Origin: DASRDE01 sp035938175
Lineage (GTDB): Bacteria; Vulcanimicrobiota; Vulcanimicrobiia; Vulcanimicrobiales; Vulcanimicrobiaceae
Assembly: GCA_035938175.1 (NCBI GenBank)
Contig: DASZHD010000018.1
Location: forward strand, 106,370 to 170,369
Length of the DNA: 64,000 bases
Reading direction: 5' to 3'
The notes beneath the pieces are model-generated. The model saw only the letters and a program-made list of their open reading frames with translations. It did no database searches and was not told the origin of the DNA. The position numbers were made by a program, and so were the translations under genes. Shown piece by piece: positions 1 to 9,567 of the stretch. Numbering within the stretch: the first letter of the stretch is position 1; the number at the start of each line of letters is the position of its first letter.

Positions 1-2380
1 CCCAAAAATAATGGCCCTGCGCGCGGCTGCAGCCGCGGCCCAGTAGGAAATCGCGCTGCGCGCTCGTTTCGACACCTTCCGCGATGACGTCGATTCCCAG
101 ACTCTGCGCCATCGAAATAATCGTCGCCGCAATGACTCCGGCGCCCGGAAGGTTCGGATCGACCGGAATAAAGGAGCGATCGATCTTGAGTGCGTCGATC
201 GGATAGCGTTCCAGGTAGCTGAGCGACGAATAGCCGGTGCCGAAGTCGTCGATCGAAATGCGCGTGCCCAAAGCCTTTAACGCGTCGATTGAAGACGAAG
301 ACGACGCAGCGCTCTCCATCAGAATCGTCTCGGTGAGTTCCAAATCCAAAAACTTCGAGTCCAACTCGGCGGCTTCGAGCGCCGTTGCGACGCTGGCCAC
401 GACGTCGCTGTCGAGCTGCCGCGCCGAGATGTTCACCGCGACGGGAACGTGAAACAGGCCGCGGCGCTGCCACGCCCGATTCTGGCGGCACGCTTCGCGC
501 AACACCCAATCGCCGAGCGCGGCGATCAGTCCCGTCTCTTCCGCCAGCGGTATGAACTCCTCAGGCTGCACTAAGCCCTTCGACGGATGGTTCCAGCGCA
601 CGAGCGCTTCGAGCGCGACGATTCGTTCCGTCCGCATCTCGACGATCGGCTGATATGCTAAACGAAGCTCGCCCTGCGCGATGGCGCGGCGGAGGTCGTT
701 TTCCAAAATAAAGTAGTCCAGCGAACGTGCGCTCATCGATTCGTCGAACACGATGTAATTGTCGCCCGCGTGACGTTTGCATTCGAAGAGCGCGGTGTCG
801 GCGTGTTTGATGAGCGTATCGGCATCGGCGGCGTGAGTCGGGTACAATGCAACGCCGATGCATGCCGTGACCACGAATTCGCGTCCCTCGATGGCGAACG
901 GGCGCCGCACCGCATCCAAAACTTTTTGCGCGACGGCCACGACTTCGTCTACGCGATCGATCGCCGGCAGCAGAAACACGAACTCGTCACCGCCCATCCG
1001 CGCCACCGTATCACCGGCGCGAACGCAGCCGCGGAGACGCGTTCCGAGCTCTTGCAGCACCAAATCGCCGGTGCGATGACCGAGCGAATCGTTGATACTC
1101 TTGAAGCGGTCCAAGTCGACGAAAAGCACCGCGACCATGCGTCCGTCGCGTTCGGCTTGCGACATCGCCATCGTCAAGCGGTCGCTCAAGAGCCGGCGGT
1201 TCGGCAAGTTGGTCAGCGGATCGTGGTATGCCAAGTGCTCGATGCGCTGCTCGGCGATTTTCCTGTCGGTCACGTCGACGGCAGTTCCCACGACACCGGC
1301 AATCCGCCCGTTCTGCGCAAGCGGAAGCAGCGCACATGTAATGACGCGCTGATGCCCGTCGGCGTGCGCGACGTGCGCTTCGAACCGCCGTTCCTTACCG
1401 CTGTCGGTGAGCGCGTTGTGCAAAATCCGATGAACTTCCGGCAACGAATCGCCGCTGAAAATCCGTTCGAACGGCATGCCGATGAGCTGATGGTGACGGT
1501 AGCCGGTCATCTGCGAAACGCGCTGATTCGCAAGCGTAAACTTGCCGCCCATGTCCAGTGCGAACACGGCATCCGAGATCGATTCCAGGATGTTTTTCAA
1601 GAAATCGTTGGTCTTCTCCAGCGTCGATTCGGCGCGGCGGCCGACGGTCACGTCGACGCCCACCGACATCACGAAGGCGGTGCCGTCTTCCAAAACGATG
1701 GGACGCTTCACCACTTGGATCACGCGCTGCACGCCCGCGCCGTCCACGAATTCACGAGCGGCAAAACGCGAGCGCCGAGTTGTGAGAACCTGCAAGTCCT
1801 CGACGACTTCTTCTTCCGCTTCCGACGACGTCCGCGCGAACGCTGCAATGGGCTTTCCGGTCATGTCTTCGACCGTGGCTCCGTAAAGGTCGGCAAACGC
1901 CTGGCCGACGAGGACGTACCGCCCTTCGCGATCGCGCACGCTGACGTAATTCGGCGTCAGATCGAAAACGCGGCGCATCAACTCGTCGCGTGCACCGACG
2001 CCGACGATTGCGTTGCGCGCGTTTTCGTGATCGCGAATGGCGCGCGTGAGCGACTCGACCAAACGCACGCGGTCTTCCCGCAGCACGACGTCGTACGCGC
2101 CGGCGCCCGCCGCATGACGCACCAGGTCCATGTCGATTCGTTCGCCTGCCACAACGACCGGACGCGAACGCGCAAGCGTTCGCAGTGCGGCGAGTTCCTC
2201 GTCCGAATACGCGAAGCCGTCGGGGGTGAGCATCACGACTGCATCCCACCGCGGCTTGGATTCCAACATGCGGCTGATGCGCAAGAATCCGCGTCCCTGA
2301 AATCCGGCCTGCGCTAAGGCCGCAAGAATGTCGCGAGCCCGGGTGGCGCCGGGCCCGACGAGAGCAACTTTCGCGTTCAC
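1..2380 (-). CDS. REC-like/PAS/PAS/GGDEF/EAL c-di-GMP signalling protein (3' end beyond window)
   Basis: Reading the minus strand from a GTG at 2380 gives an open frame to the window edge. The N-terminal ~130 residues look like a degenerate receiver domain (starts VNAKVALVGPGATRARDI; the usual phospho-Asp region reads DAVVMLTPDG). Two PAS domains follow, the first around FDLTPNYVSVRD and the second around ILESISDAVFALD. The GGDEF domain carries an intact ARMGGDEF, with an RAGD tetrapeptide five residues upstream that fits an inhibitory I-site. The EAL domain shows LEALVRWNH, NISARQL, LELTET and DDFGTGYSSL, so both cyclase and phosphodiesterase activities are possible. The start overlaps the stop of the upstream gene by 4 nt (GTGA), so the two are probably co-translated. 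The C-terminus lies outside the window. Confidence 0.88.
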   Translation of the reverse strand, partial: MNAKVALVGPGATRARDILAALAQAGFQGRGFLRISRMLESKPRWDAVVMLTPDGFAYSDEELAALRTLARSRPVVVAGERIDMDLVRHAAGAGAYDVVLREDRVRLVESLTRAIRDHENARNAIVGVGARDELMRRVFDLTPNYVSVRDREGRYVLVGQAFADLYGATVEDMTGKPIAAFARTSSEAEEEVVEDLQVLTTRRSRFAAREFVDGAGVQRVIQVVKRPIVLEDGTAFVMSVGVDVTVGRRAESTLEKTNDFLKNILESISDAVFALDMGGKFTLANQRVSQMTGYRHHQLIGMPFERIFSGDSLPEVHRILHNALTDSGKERRFEAHVAHADGHQRVITCALLPLAQNGRIAGVVGTAVDVTDRKIAEQRIEHLAYHDPLTNLPNRRLLSDRLTMAMSQAERDGRMVAVLFVDLDRFKSINDSLGHRTGDLVLQELGTRLRGCVRAGDTVARMGGDEFVFLLPAIDRVDEVVAVAQKVLDAVRRPFAIEGREFVVTACIGVALYPTHAADADTLIKHADTALFECKRHAGDNYIVFDESMSARSLDYFILENDLRRAIAQGELRLAYQPIVEMRTERIVALEALVRWNHPSKGLVQPEEFIPLAEETGLIAALGDWVLREACRQNRAWQRRGLFHVPVAVNISARQLDSDVVASVATALEAAELDSKFLDLELTETILMESAASSSSSIDALKALGTRISIDDFGTGYSSLSYLERYPIDALKIDRSFIPVDPNLPGAGVIAATIISMAQSLGIDVIAEGVETSAQRDFLLGRGCSRAQGHYFW

Positions 2381-5184
2381 GCGGACGCGTGTCTCGGCGT
2401 CAGTCCAAATACTGCGGGGTACATCGCCGCAAGTTCTTCCGCGCTGATTGCGCGTGCGTAAAAGTACCCTTGACCGTAGCGGCAGCCCACGTTTCGTAAT
2501 ACGTCGCGCTGGCGTTGCGTCTCGATACCTTCGGCCACCACGCGAACGTCGAACGCTTCGGCGAGCGTCATCAGCGTACGGACGATCGGCTCGCTAGCCA
2601 CATCGCCGTCCTGTCCAGCGACAAAGGAGCGATCGATCTTGATCGCATCGACTTTGAACTGCTGCAGATAGCGCAGCGACGAATAGCCGGTTCCGAAATC
2701 GTCGATACAGATGCCGAAGCCTTGCGAGCGCAGGCGTTCTACGAGTGCATTCGGCCGCGTACCGGCGTCGAGCACGACGCTTTCGGTAATCTCCAGCATC
2801 AATTCGCTCGGTTCAACGTTGAATTCACGAACCGCCGAAAGCAGCACCGATTCAAAATCGGGATCCAGCAGCTCGGCTGCGGAGACGTTGACGTTTATCG
2901 GGAAGATCGTGCGGCGCCCCATTGCGCGCTTCCAGCGTGCGATTTGCGCGCACGCGGTCCGCAGCACGAAGCGTCCAATCGGTGCGGCGAGGCCGGTTTG
3001 CTCGGCCAGCGGCATGAAGTCCGAGGGGCCGATGACGCCTTCGGTAGCGTGATTCCAGCGCAGCAGCGCTTCGCATCCGGCGAGCGTGCCGTCCGAAACT
3101 TTGACGATGGGCTGATACAGCAAATCGAATTCGCCGTGTTCGATTGCCAAGCGCAGATCGGTCGTAAGCTGCAGGCGTTTTTCGGCGCGCGCGTGCATGC
3201 GCGAGTCGAAAACCGCGAACCGTGAGCCGCCGCTGCCTTTCGCGTGGCGCATCGCGATGTCTGCATCGCGCATCACGTCTTCGCCGCGGCGATAATTCGA
3301 GGAACCCAGCGCGATTCCGACGCTTGCGGAGATGAAGATCGAGCGGTTGCCGAGCGCCACCGGCTTGGAAAGCGCGCTCAGCACGCGTCGCGCGATCACT
3401 TCGACGTGCAGTACGTCCGGCAGCGAGCGCACGAGCACCGAAAATTCATCGCTTCCGAGACGCGCGACTACATCCGCAGCTTCGATAGCGGCGCGCAGCC
3501 GGTGGGCGACCTGGGAGATCACGAAATCGCCGGAATCGTGTCCGAGGCTTTCGTTGATGTCTTTGAAGCGGTCGAGATCCACGAAGAGCACCGCGAACGA
3601 AGACTCCGGAGACGCCTTCAACTGCAAGAACTGCTCGCGAACTTTCGTTTCGAACAGCGCGCGGTTGGGCAGCCCCGTCAGCGTGTCGTGCGTCATGTCG
3701 TGCAGCATGCGGCGTTCGCTGCGCTTGAGCTCCGTTAGGTCGCGGAACATGCAGATCGCAAAGTACGGATTGCCGGCGTCGTCGTTCACCAGCGAGACGG
3801 TTGAATCAGTCCACGCTTCGTGCCCGTCCGGCGTCATGACGTGCTGCTCGAACTCGAACAAGTCGCGCTCACCGAGCATGAGCTCGGAAAATTCACTCTC
3901 GTGACCTTCCAGCACGCCTGCCGAATTTTCGCCGTAGATGTGGCGGAACACGGCATTGGCGTCTAAGATCGAGCCGTTGCGATCCAGAATCGCGATCCCG
4001 AGCGCGGCGCCATCGAACACCGCGCGGAATTGCGCCTCCGAGAGACGCAGCGCGCGTTCGGCCATTTGGCGCGCGAGTTCGGTGCTCAGCCGCTCCGACT
4101 CTTGTTGCGCCTTCACCAACGCTTCGCGATCGCGGCGCGCCGTAATCTCGGCGACGAGAAGCATGATTCCTACCAACAGCACCGCGCCGAGCAGCATGAT
4201 GCCGTACAAATAGCGGTTTCGCAGCGATGCATAGCCGATACGCTGCGCGAGTTGTGAATCGAGAAGCCCCGTGATGTCGCGGTTGAAGGCGACCGTTGCG
4301 GCCACGGCGTCGGCCGCGCTGCGCTGCGTAATGGAAGGATCGCCCGTAGGCCGTTCGCGCAGGACGACATTCGTATTGAGGTCGTTGTACAGACGCCGTC
4401 CCGCGAGCACCATCGTTGCGTTGTGCTGGTTGTACCGGGCCGCGTCGGCGGCGGTAATGAGGCGCGATTTTTGCAGCGTCGGTAGAACGAGGTCGTTCCA
4501 GTCGTCGGTGTTGACGTCCCAGTCGCCGCCGTCGGGCGATACCGAGTTCAAAAGCCGCGCAAAAACGACGCGATCGGGAATCGAGAGCGCGCCGCCGATC
4601 TTTGCGTTTTGGCCTAAAAGCGATGCATAAAACGCCTCGCCGACGGCGCTCGGAAGCTTCGCGAAGGCAATGTCCGCGAGATCTTGCGAGACCCGGTTGG
4701 TTTCGTATTCCAAACCGGAAACGTCTTCCAGTTTATAGATCAACCCCACTGCAACTGCATGCGGAACCTTTCCAGCTAGCCGGCGGGGGTCGGAGCCCGG
4801 CTTCAAGGAACGCGCTTGTTGCCATAACGTCATGACCGTTTGCCACTGCGGCAAAATGCCGAGCGACTGCGCGTGCGCGATCGTGAATGCGTTCGCCTCG
4901 GCGATTTCGCGATCGATTCGCGCCCGCAGATCGATATCAAGCGGGGGCGGTTTGAGCGAATCCATCTGCATGCGATACCGGTTCACGTCGACGTATAGCG
5001 GCATCAGCGATTGCTGATACTGCACCGTCTCACGTTCGTGCGAGAGCGTCGCGACGTCACTCCCCGCTTCGCTGTTCAGACGTGCTACTTGAAGGAGGGC
5101 AGCCAAAAGCAAAACCGCAGCGATAACGGTAATACTGAGCCCTACTGACGCCCTCCAGGTGGGGCCGGGACTGCGGCGCTCCAT
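2377..5184 (-). CDS. Membrane sensor PAS-GGDEF-EAL protein
   Basis: 935 residues. An N-terminal membrane helix (about residues 14-34) is followed by an extracytoplasmic region of ~280 residues and a second helix (about 315-345, RYLYGIMLLGAVLLVGIMLL), so it senses something outside the membrane. Next come a coiled linker, a PAS domain (QFRAVFDGAALGIAILDRNG), GGDEF and EAL domains. The GGDEF signature reads ARLGSDEF, a conservative change that need not abolish cyclase activity, and no RxxD I-site is visible. The EAL domain is complete by motif (CEALLRWNH, NVNVSAAEL, LEITES, DDFGTGYSSL). It is first in a two-gene unit with the downstream c-di-GMP gene. Substrate, and whether it makes or degrades c-di-GMP, cannot be read from sequence. 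Confidence 0.9.
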   Translation of the reverse strand: MERRSPGPTWRASVGLSITVIAAVLLLAALLQVARLNSEAGSDVATLSHERETVQYQQSLMPLYVDVNRYRMQMDSLKPPPLDIDLRARIDREIAEANAFTIAHAQSLGILPQWQTVMTLWQQARSLKPGSDPRRLAGKVPHAVAVGLIYKLEDVSGLEYETNRVSQDLADIAFAKLPSAVGEAFYASLLGQNAKIGGALSIPDRVVFARLLNSVSPDGGDWDVNTDDWNDLVLPTLQKSRLITAADAARYNQHNATMVLAGRRLYNDLNTNVVLRERPTGDPSITQRSAADAVAATVAFNRDITGLLDSQLAQRIGYASLRNRYLYGIMLLGAVLLVGIMLLVAEITARRDREALVKAQQESERLSTELARQMAERALRLSEAQFRAVFDGAALGIAILDRNGSILDANAVFRHIYGENSAGVLEGHESEFSELMLGERDLFEFEQHVMTPDGHEAWTDSTVSLVNDDAGNPYFAICMFRDLTELKRSERRMLHDMTHDTLTGLPNRALFETKVREQFLQLKASPESSFAVLFVDLDRFKDINESLGHDSGDFVISQVAHRLRAAIEAADVVARLGSDEFSVLVRSLPDVLHVEVIARRVLSALSKPVALGNRSIFISASVGIALGSSNYRRGEDVMRDADIAMRHAKGSGGSRFAVFDSRMHARAEKRLQLTTDLRLAIEHGEFDLLYQPIVKVSDGTLAGCEALLRWNHATEGVIGPSDFMPLAEQTGLAAPIGRFVLRTACAQIARWKRAMGRRTIFPINVNVSAAELLDPDFESVLLSAVREFNVEPSELMLEITESVVLDAGTRPNALVERLRSQGFGICIDDFGTGYSSLRYLQQFKVDAIKIDRSFVAGQDGDVASEPIVRTLMTLAEAFDVRVVAEGIETQRQRDVLRNVGCRYGQGYFYARAISAEELAAMYPAVFGLTPRHASA

Positions 5185-5331
5185 GTCTTGGGGAAACGTT
5201 CGCGCCTGCGCTAGTCTCTCATTTAAGGGAGGTCCACCAAGGGCAGGTCCTTGTGGAAAGACTTTGTTAACTAGCGGACGGTCGCGCCGCGGCTAGACGG
5301 CACTATGGACTGCCGGCGCTGAAAAGGCGAC

Positions 5332-5410
5332 TGGGGTGGCTGACGGGGGTCGAACCCGCGACCTTTCGAGTCACAGTCGAACGCTCTAACCAGACTGAGC
5401 TACAGCCACC
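5332..5410 (-). tRNA. tRNA-His (GTG)
   Basis: The reverse complement folds as a tRNA: acceptor GTGGCTG/CAGCCAC, D arm GCTC, and anticodon stem TTCGA/TCGAA around loop CTGTGAC (anticodon GTG, His). The T arm is GCGGG TTCGACC CCCGT. The extra G at position -1 opposite C73, which is specific to tRNA-His, is encoded, and so is the 3' CCA (5332-5334). Confidence 0.95.
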
Positions 5411-5432
5411 ACACGCGCCGGACCGTACGATA

Positions 5433-5505
<73 letters not shown>

Positions 5506-5608
5506 ATTTGCGCGTCACACCGGCTCACCTGCCGGGCGTCGCCGCTCGCGCACCCGGTCTAGGATATCACGGGGACGCAAGCCGCCGGGCGGCAAGCATC
5601 CCCGACGC

Positions 5609-5685
5609 TGGTCGGGACGACTGGACTTGAACCAGCGACTTCCAACTCCCAAAGCTGGCGCTCTACCAAGCTGAGCTACGTCCCG
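5609..5685 (-). tRNA. tRNA-Pro (TGG)
   Basis: The reverse complement has acceptor CGGGACG/CGTCCCG and anticodon stem CCAGC/GTTGG around loop TTTGGGA, giving anticodon TGG (Pro). The discriminator A and an encoded CCA occupy 5609-5612. A TATAAA hexamer on the same strand about 18 nt upstream (5703-5708) may be the -10 element of the cluster. Confidence 0.94.
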
Positions 5686-5755
5686 GACTTCGCGCCTTGA
5701 ACCATTTATAGTCGCGGCCGGTTTTCCTTCGGTCGTAAGCGCTCACGCATTGCGC

Positions 5756-6049
5756 CTAACGTCCAATAGCACGCGTCGAACGCGGACCCATTCCGCAAGC
5801 TTGCAGTACGGCCGGAGTCTGTGCGATCCAATAATGCACGACGCCCGCCGGTATTTGCACGAAAGCACCGGCTTTCAAGACTTTCGCTTGCGCGCGATCG
5901 GTCCGCGCGCCCGTACCGAACAACACGGTTCCCGAAATAACGGTCGTCGCTGAGGAAGAGCATCGCGATGTTTTCGTTGCAGCGCTTGCCTCCCCTAGAA
6001 TAAAACCGGCGAGACTACAACCCTTTGCCGCACTTCTTTTCGCAAACAT
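5756..6049 (-). pseudogene. Cupin-domain protein, probably degraded
   Basis: A 97-residue frame whose second half (about residues 38-95) reads like one side of a small cupin barrel: TVISGTVLFGTGARTD, then a glycine/proline-rich stretch ending PAGVVHYW and a final strand. Small cupins normally carry a His-rich motif just before the TVISGT segment. Here that stretch (about residues 27-36) is arginine/serine-rich with no metal ligands, as if the frame had shifted. The nearest terminator belongs to the next gene downstream. I read it as a relic; a divergent intact small protein is possible. Confidence 0.35.
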
Positions 6050-6166
6050 AACACCGCGTTTATCACTGCGATGTTTGCCGGACCGATATTCAATACAGCC
6101 GCATCGGAGCGGCTGCGCTGCGTATTTTCCTCAAGGTGTGGAGCTTCGAGAACCGCAGTTTAAAAG

Positions 6167-6193
6167 GACGCCGGCTGAGCCCGGCGTCTTTTT
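6167..6193. terminator. Bidirectional intrinsic terminator
   Basis: GACGCCGG-CTGAGC-CCGGCGTC is an 8-bp perfect stem, followed by five T on the plus strand and by a CCTTTT tail on the minus strand. It sits just after the GNAT gene stop at 6217 and probably ends the minus-strand lepA-rdgB-GNAT transcript. Confidence 0.8.
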
Positions 6194-6216
6194 CGTTTTC
6201 AACGAACCTTGGGTTG

Positions 6217-7077
6217 TCAAAATAGGAGCGGGTGAAAGCCGACATAGCGGGACAAGTCGAGCAGGCCGCCTTCGCTCGCAAACATGCGCACATTCTCAAG
6301 CTCCAGACCGGCACGCATCGCTGCGCGCATGATTCGGATATTCGTGCCGGGGACCATCGCGGTGCACCACGTCGCACCGAACGTCTGCCGCAGCGTTGCA
6401 AGCGCAAATGCGAAGAACTGCACGAGATATGTCTGTGACGCCGCAGCCACCGGGCCGATTCGCCCGCTCGGCCAGACGTACGCGTACCCGGCGAGCTCCT
6501 CGTCACGCCGGAATATGAAGCCCCGTCCGTTTTCGCAAAAGTACAAATGGTCCAGCGGCCGCGCACTCCCGCGGATCTCGCGATCGAGCTGGCCGATCGC
6601 AGCGCGGTGGTTTACCGGGTCCAGCGGCTCGGTCTGGAAACGGTAATCTCCGGCCGCCATACGGGCGAGTTCGTTTTCATGCGGAATCGCACCCGAAACG
6701 TCGACCACCGGCGTTTGCAGCGACACGCCGCGCCTCAAGAAAAACGCGATGCCACCGAGTTCCGAAGGCTCCAGCAATCCGCTTCGCGTGGCGTCCCCCG
6801 CTTCTTTCGCAGCTTCAGAAAGCAGCTGCCAGCCGATTCCGCGCTTCTGAAACGAGGGTTCGACGAAGATCTCGCTTAGAAACCATTCGTCTTCCAGCGC
6901 GTGCGGGATCGCGATGCCGATCGGCGTGCCCTCGTCTTTTGCAACGAACACGCCGCTCGGAGCGACGTTCGCCAGGTCGGCGTACAATTTGCGCCCATGC
7001 TCGTCCCGCCAGCGCCGGCGCGCAAAATGCGCGACGTCATCCGCCGTAGCGGGAACGATGAGCGCCGATTCAGACAC
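6217..7077 (-). CDS. Tandem GNAT-domain N-acetyltransferase
   Basis: 286 residues from a GTG at 7077 that overlaps the rdgB stop by 8 nt; the longer upstream extension has no coding character. The first GNAT fold shows the acetyl-CoA pyrophosphate loop EPSFQKRGIGWQLL (Q/RxxGxG/A type) at about residues 85-98. The second half (from about residue 145) resembles a second, degenerate GNAT domain (FIFRRDEELAGYAYVWPSG). Such tandem proteins acetylate small amines or protein termini; the substrate is unknown. It is last in the M23-YggT-LepA-RdgB operon and ends at a strong hairpin. Confidence 0.75.
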   Translation of the reverse strand: MSESALIVPATADDVAHFARRRWRDEHGRKLYADLANVAPSGVFVAKDEGTPIGIAIPHALEDEWFLSEIFVEPSFQKRGIGWQLLSEAAKEAGDATRSGLLEPSELGGIAFFLRRGVSLQTPVVDVSGAIPHENELARMAAGDYRFQTEPLDPVNHRAAIGQLDREIRGSARPLDHLYFCENGRGFIFRRDEELAGYAYVWPSGRIGPVAAASQTYLVQFFAFALATLRQTFGATWCTAMVPGTNIRIMRAAMRAGLELENVRMFASEGGLLDLSRYVGFHPLLF

Positions 7078-7666
7078 GCTGCCGCAACGTGGAAAGGAGT
7101 GCGTGGGCGGCCAAGGCGCGGTGACTGAGCCGGTTTTTCTCTTCTTCCGGCAACTGCGCAAACGTCACGCCGCGCGGCGGGTAGAAAAAAACCGGGTCGT
7201 ACCCGAAGCCGAAGCGTCCGCGTTCTTCGCGGGTGATCTCGCCGTGCACTTCGCCGTACCCTTGAAGCGGCTCTCCGTTTTCCAGCAGCAGCATCATCGC
7301 GCAGCAAAACTTTGCAACGCGTTCGCCGTCGGGAACGGCTGAAAGCTCGTCGAGCAACTTTTCACGCCGCAGGGGCCACGTGATTTCTTTTCCGCCGTAG
7401 CGTGCAGACAAAATGCCTGGCCGTCCGCCCAACGCCGCAACTTCGATGCCGGAATCATCCGCGAGAACCGCCGCGCGAATCCCCGCCTCACGCAGCTGCG
7501 CGTAGAGGCCGCGCGCTTTGGCTTCCGCGTTTCCCGCGTAGTTGTCTTCATTCTCCGGCGCTTCGGCGTACAGCGGAAAGGTATCGAGCTCCAGTTCGCT
7601 GCCGGCGAAAATCGCGTTGAGTTCTTGAAGCTTGCCCAGGTTCTTGGTGGCGACGTAGGTTTTCAT
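7070..7666 (-). CDS. rdgB: Non-canonical purine NTP pyrophosphatase (RdgB/HAM1)
   Basis: 198 residues, the usual length for the family. It hydrolyses dITP, ITP and XTP to the monophosphates, cleaning the nucleotide pool. The N-terminus (VATKNLGKLQEL) is the family nucleotide-binding signature. LADDSGIEVAALGGRPGI and the SARY segment follow, and near the C-terminus comes FGYDPVFFYPPRGVTFAQL with the conserved FGYDPxF. It lies 82 bp after lepA and overlaps the GNAT gene by 8 nt. Confident assignment. Confidence 0.96.
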   Translation of the reverse strand: MKTYVATKNLGKLQELNAIFAGSELELDTFPLYAEAPENEDNYAGNAEAKARGLYAQLREAGIRAAVLADDSGIEVAALGGRPGILSARYGGKEITWPLRREKLLDELSAVPDGERVAKFCCAMMLLLENGEPLQGYGEVHGEITREERGRFGFGYDPVFFYPPRGVTFAQLPEEEKNRLSHRALAAHALLSTLRQRV

Positions 7667-7673
7667 GGTTTCC

Positions 7674-7740
7674 TTGTCAGTGCGTGACGATCGCGTGAGC
7701 CCTTCGATTCCTCAGGGTGGTTCGATTCCTCACCATGACA
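7674..7740. repeat. Short imperfect direct repeat between lepA and rdgB
   Basis: The gap holds TTCGATTCCTCA twice, 11 nt apart, inside CCCTTCGATTCCTCAGGGT and GGTTCGATTCCTCACCATG. Each copy can pair on itself (CCCT...AGGG and GGT...ACC). It resembles the small dispersed CCTTCGA...CTCAGGGTGAC intergenic repeats seen in many genomes. Confidence 0.4.
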
Positions 7741-7748
7741 ATATTGGA

Positions 7749-9566
7749 TCACTCTTCTAAGCGCAGTACCGCCATGAACGCCTCTTGCGGCAAATCTACT
7801 CTGCCGACGCGCTTCATGCGTTCTTTACCGGCCTTCTGCTTCTCCAGCAGCTTGCGCTTGCGCGTGATGTCGCCGCCGTAGCATTTCGCCAGCACGTTCT
7901 TGCGCACGGCGCTTACGGTTTCACGCGCGACGATCTTGCCGCCGATGGCTGCCTGAATCGGAACCTCGAACATCTGGCGCGGAATCAATTCCTTCAATTT
8001 CTCCGCCAGCGCCCGGCCCCGCGATGCAGCGCGCTCGCGCGCGACGATGAACGAGAGCGCATCGACCACTTCCCCGTTCAGCAAAATCTCCAACTTCACG
8101 AGATCGCCTTCGCGATAGCCGATCATCTCGTAATCGAGCGAAGCGTAGCCTTTCGTGCGCGACTTGAGCTGATCGAAATAATCGATGATGACTTCGATCA
8201 GCGGCATTTCGTACGTTAGAATAACGCGCCCGTCGTGCAGATACTCCATGTTTCCCAGCTCGCCGCGCCGCGACTGCGTGATCTCCATGATGCCGCCGAC
8301 GTAATCGGGAGGCGTGATAATCGTGGCTTTGACGTACGGTTCCTCGATGGAGCGGATCAGATTCATCGCCGGCAACTTGCTGGGATTGTCGATCATCTCG
8401 ACGATGCCGTCCGTCTTCGTCACGCGAAAGACGACCGAAGGCGAGGTCGCGATCAAATCCAGGGCATAATCGCGTTCCAAACGCTCCTGCACGATCTCCA
8501 TGTGCAGCAGGCCCAAGAAGCCGCAGCGGAAGCCGAAGCCCAGAGCAACCGAGGTTTCGGGCTCGTACGTGAAGGCCGCGTCGTTCAATTTCAATTTTTC
8601 GAGCGCGTCGCGGAGGGCCGAATACTCCGCGCCTTCGTTCGGATACAAGCCGCAATACACCATCGGCACCGCCTTGCGGTAACCCGGCAGCGGAACGTGC
8701 GCGGGGTTACTGGCTTGCGTGATCGTGTCGCCGACGTCGATGTCGCCCAACGACTTGATGTTGGCGATCACGTACCCCACGCCGCCCACGTCCAGCGTGT
8801 CCACGGGGCGCATCTGCGGACTGAACACGCCGACCTCGGTGCACTCGAACACGCGCTGATGCGCCATCGACATAAAGCGCGTACCCTGCCGCAAGTCGCC
8901 GTCCACGACGCGCACGTAACTCACGACGCCGCGGTATGGATCGAACTGGGCGTTGAATACCAGCGCGCGAAGATGATCGCGGTGGCCTTTCGGCGGCGGA
9001 ATGCGCGCCACGATTGCCTCGAGGATTTCCTCGATGCCGATGCCTTGCTTCGCGCTGGCGAGAATGCATTCGCTCTTCTCGATGATCAGCAGTTCCTCGA
9101 CCTCGCCCATGACGCGCTCGGGATCGGCCGCCGGTAAATCGATCTTGTTGATCACCGGAATGATCGTCAGGTCGTGTTCGAGCGCGAGATGGTAGTTTGC
9201 GAGCGTCTGCGCCTCGATACCCTGCGCCGCGTCGATGATCAGGATCGCGCCTTCACACGCCGCAAGCGAGCGGGAGACCTCGTATGAAAAATCGACGTGA
9301 CCGGGCGTGTCGATCAGGTTCAACTGATATCCCTGTCCGTTCTTGGCGCGATAGTTCAGCGTTACGGGATGCATCCGGATCGTAATGCCGCGCTCGCGCT
9401 CCAAGTCCATCGCGTCGAGCGCTTGTTCTTCCATGTCGCGCATTTCGATCGTCCGCGTCACTTCCAGCAGGCGATCCGAAAGCGTGGTTTTGCCGTGGTC
9501 GATGTGCGCGATGATGCAGAAGTTGCGGACGTTGTCCGCGACTTCCAGCCGGTGCGGTGCGGTCAT
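7749..9566 (-). CDS. lepA: Elongation factor 4 (LepA)
   Basis: 605 residues, full length for EF4, a ribosome-associated GTPase that back-translocates or remodels stalled ribosomes. Visible GTPase motifs are AHIDHGKTT (G1, residues 20-28), RGITI (G2), DTPGHVDF (G3), NKIDLP (G4) and SAKQGIG (G5). The EF4-specific C-terminal domain is present (AIGGKIVARETVSAVRKN, AKCYGGDITRKRKLLEKQ). It starts one base after the upstream YggT-family gene ends, so the two are co-transcribed. Confident. Confidence 0.98.
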   Translation of the reverse strand: MTAPHRLEVADNVRNFCIIAHIDHGKTTLSDRLLEVTRTIEMRDMEEQALDAMDLERERGITIRMHPVTLNYRAKNGQGYQLNLIDTPGHVDFSYEVSRSLAACEGAILIIDAAQGIEAQTLANYHLALEHDLTIIPVINKIDLPAADPERVMGEVEELLIIEKSECILASAKQGIGIEEILEAIVARIPPPKGHRDHLRALVFNAQFDPYRGVVSYVRVVDGDLRQGTRFMSMAHQRVFECTEVGVFSPQMRPVDTLDVGGVGYVIANIKSLGDIDVGDTITQASNPAHVPLPGYRKAVPMVYCGLYPNEGAEYSALRDALEKLKLNDAAFTYEPETSVALGFGFRCGFLGLLHMEIVQERLERDYALDLIATSPSVVFRVTKTDGIVEMIDNPSKLPAMNLIRSIEEPYVKATIITPPDYVGGIMEITQSRRGELGNMEYLHDGRVILTYEMPLIEVIIDYFDQLKSRTKGYASLDYEMIGYREGDLVKLEILLNGEVVDALSFIVARERAASRGRALAEKLKELIPRQMFEVPIQAAIGGKIVARETVSAVRKNVLAKCYGGDITRKRKLLEKQKAGKERMKRVGRVDLPQEAFMAVLRLEE

Positions 9567-9567
9567 C

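Noticed and set aside
770..2317. 515-codon open frame on the plus strand
   Set aside because: It is antisense to a GGDEF/EAL gene whose motifs are intact on the minus strand; the plus-strand protein is His/Arg-rich with no domain.
5185..5331. c-di-GMP riboswitch before the sensor GGDEF-EAL gene
   Set aside because: The leader has short pairing segments (AGGTCC...), but not the conserved GEMM cores.
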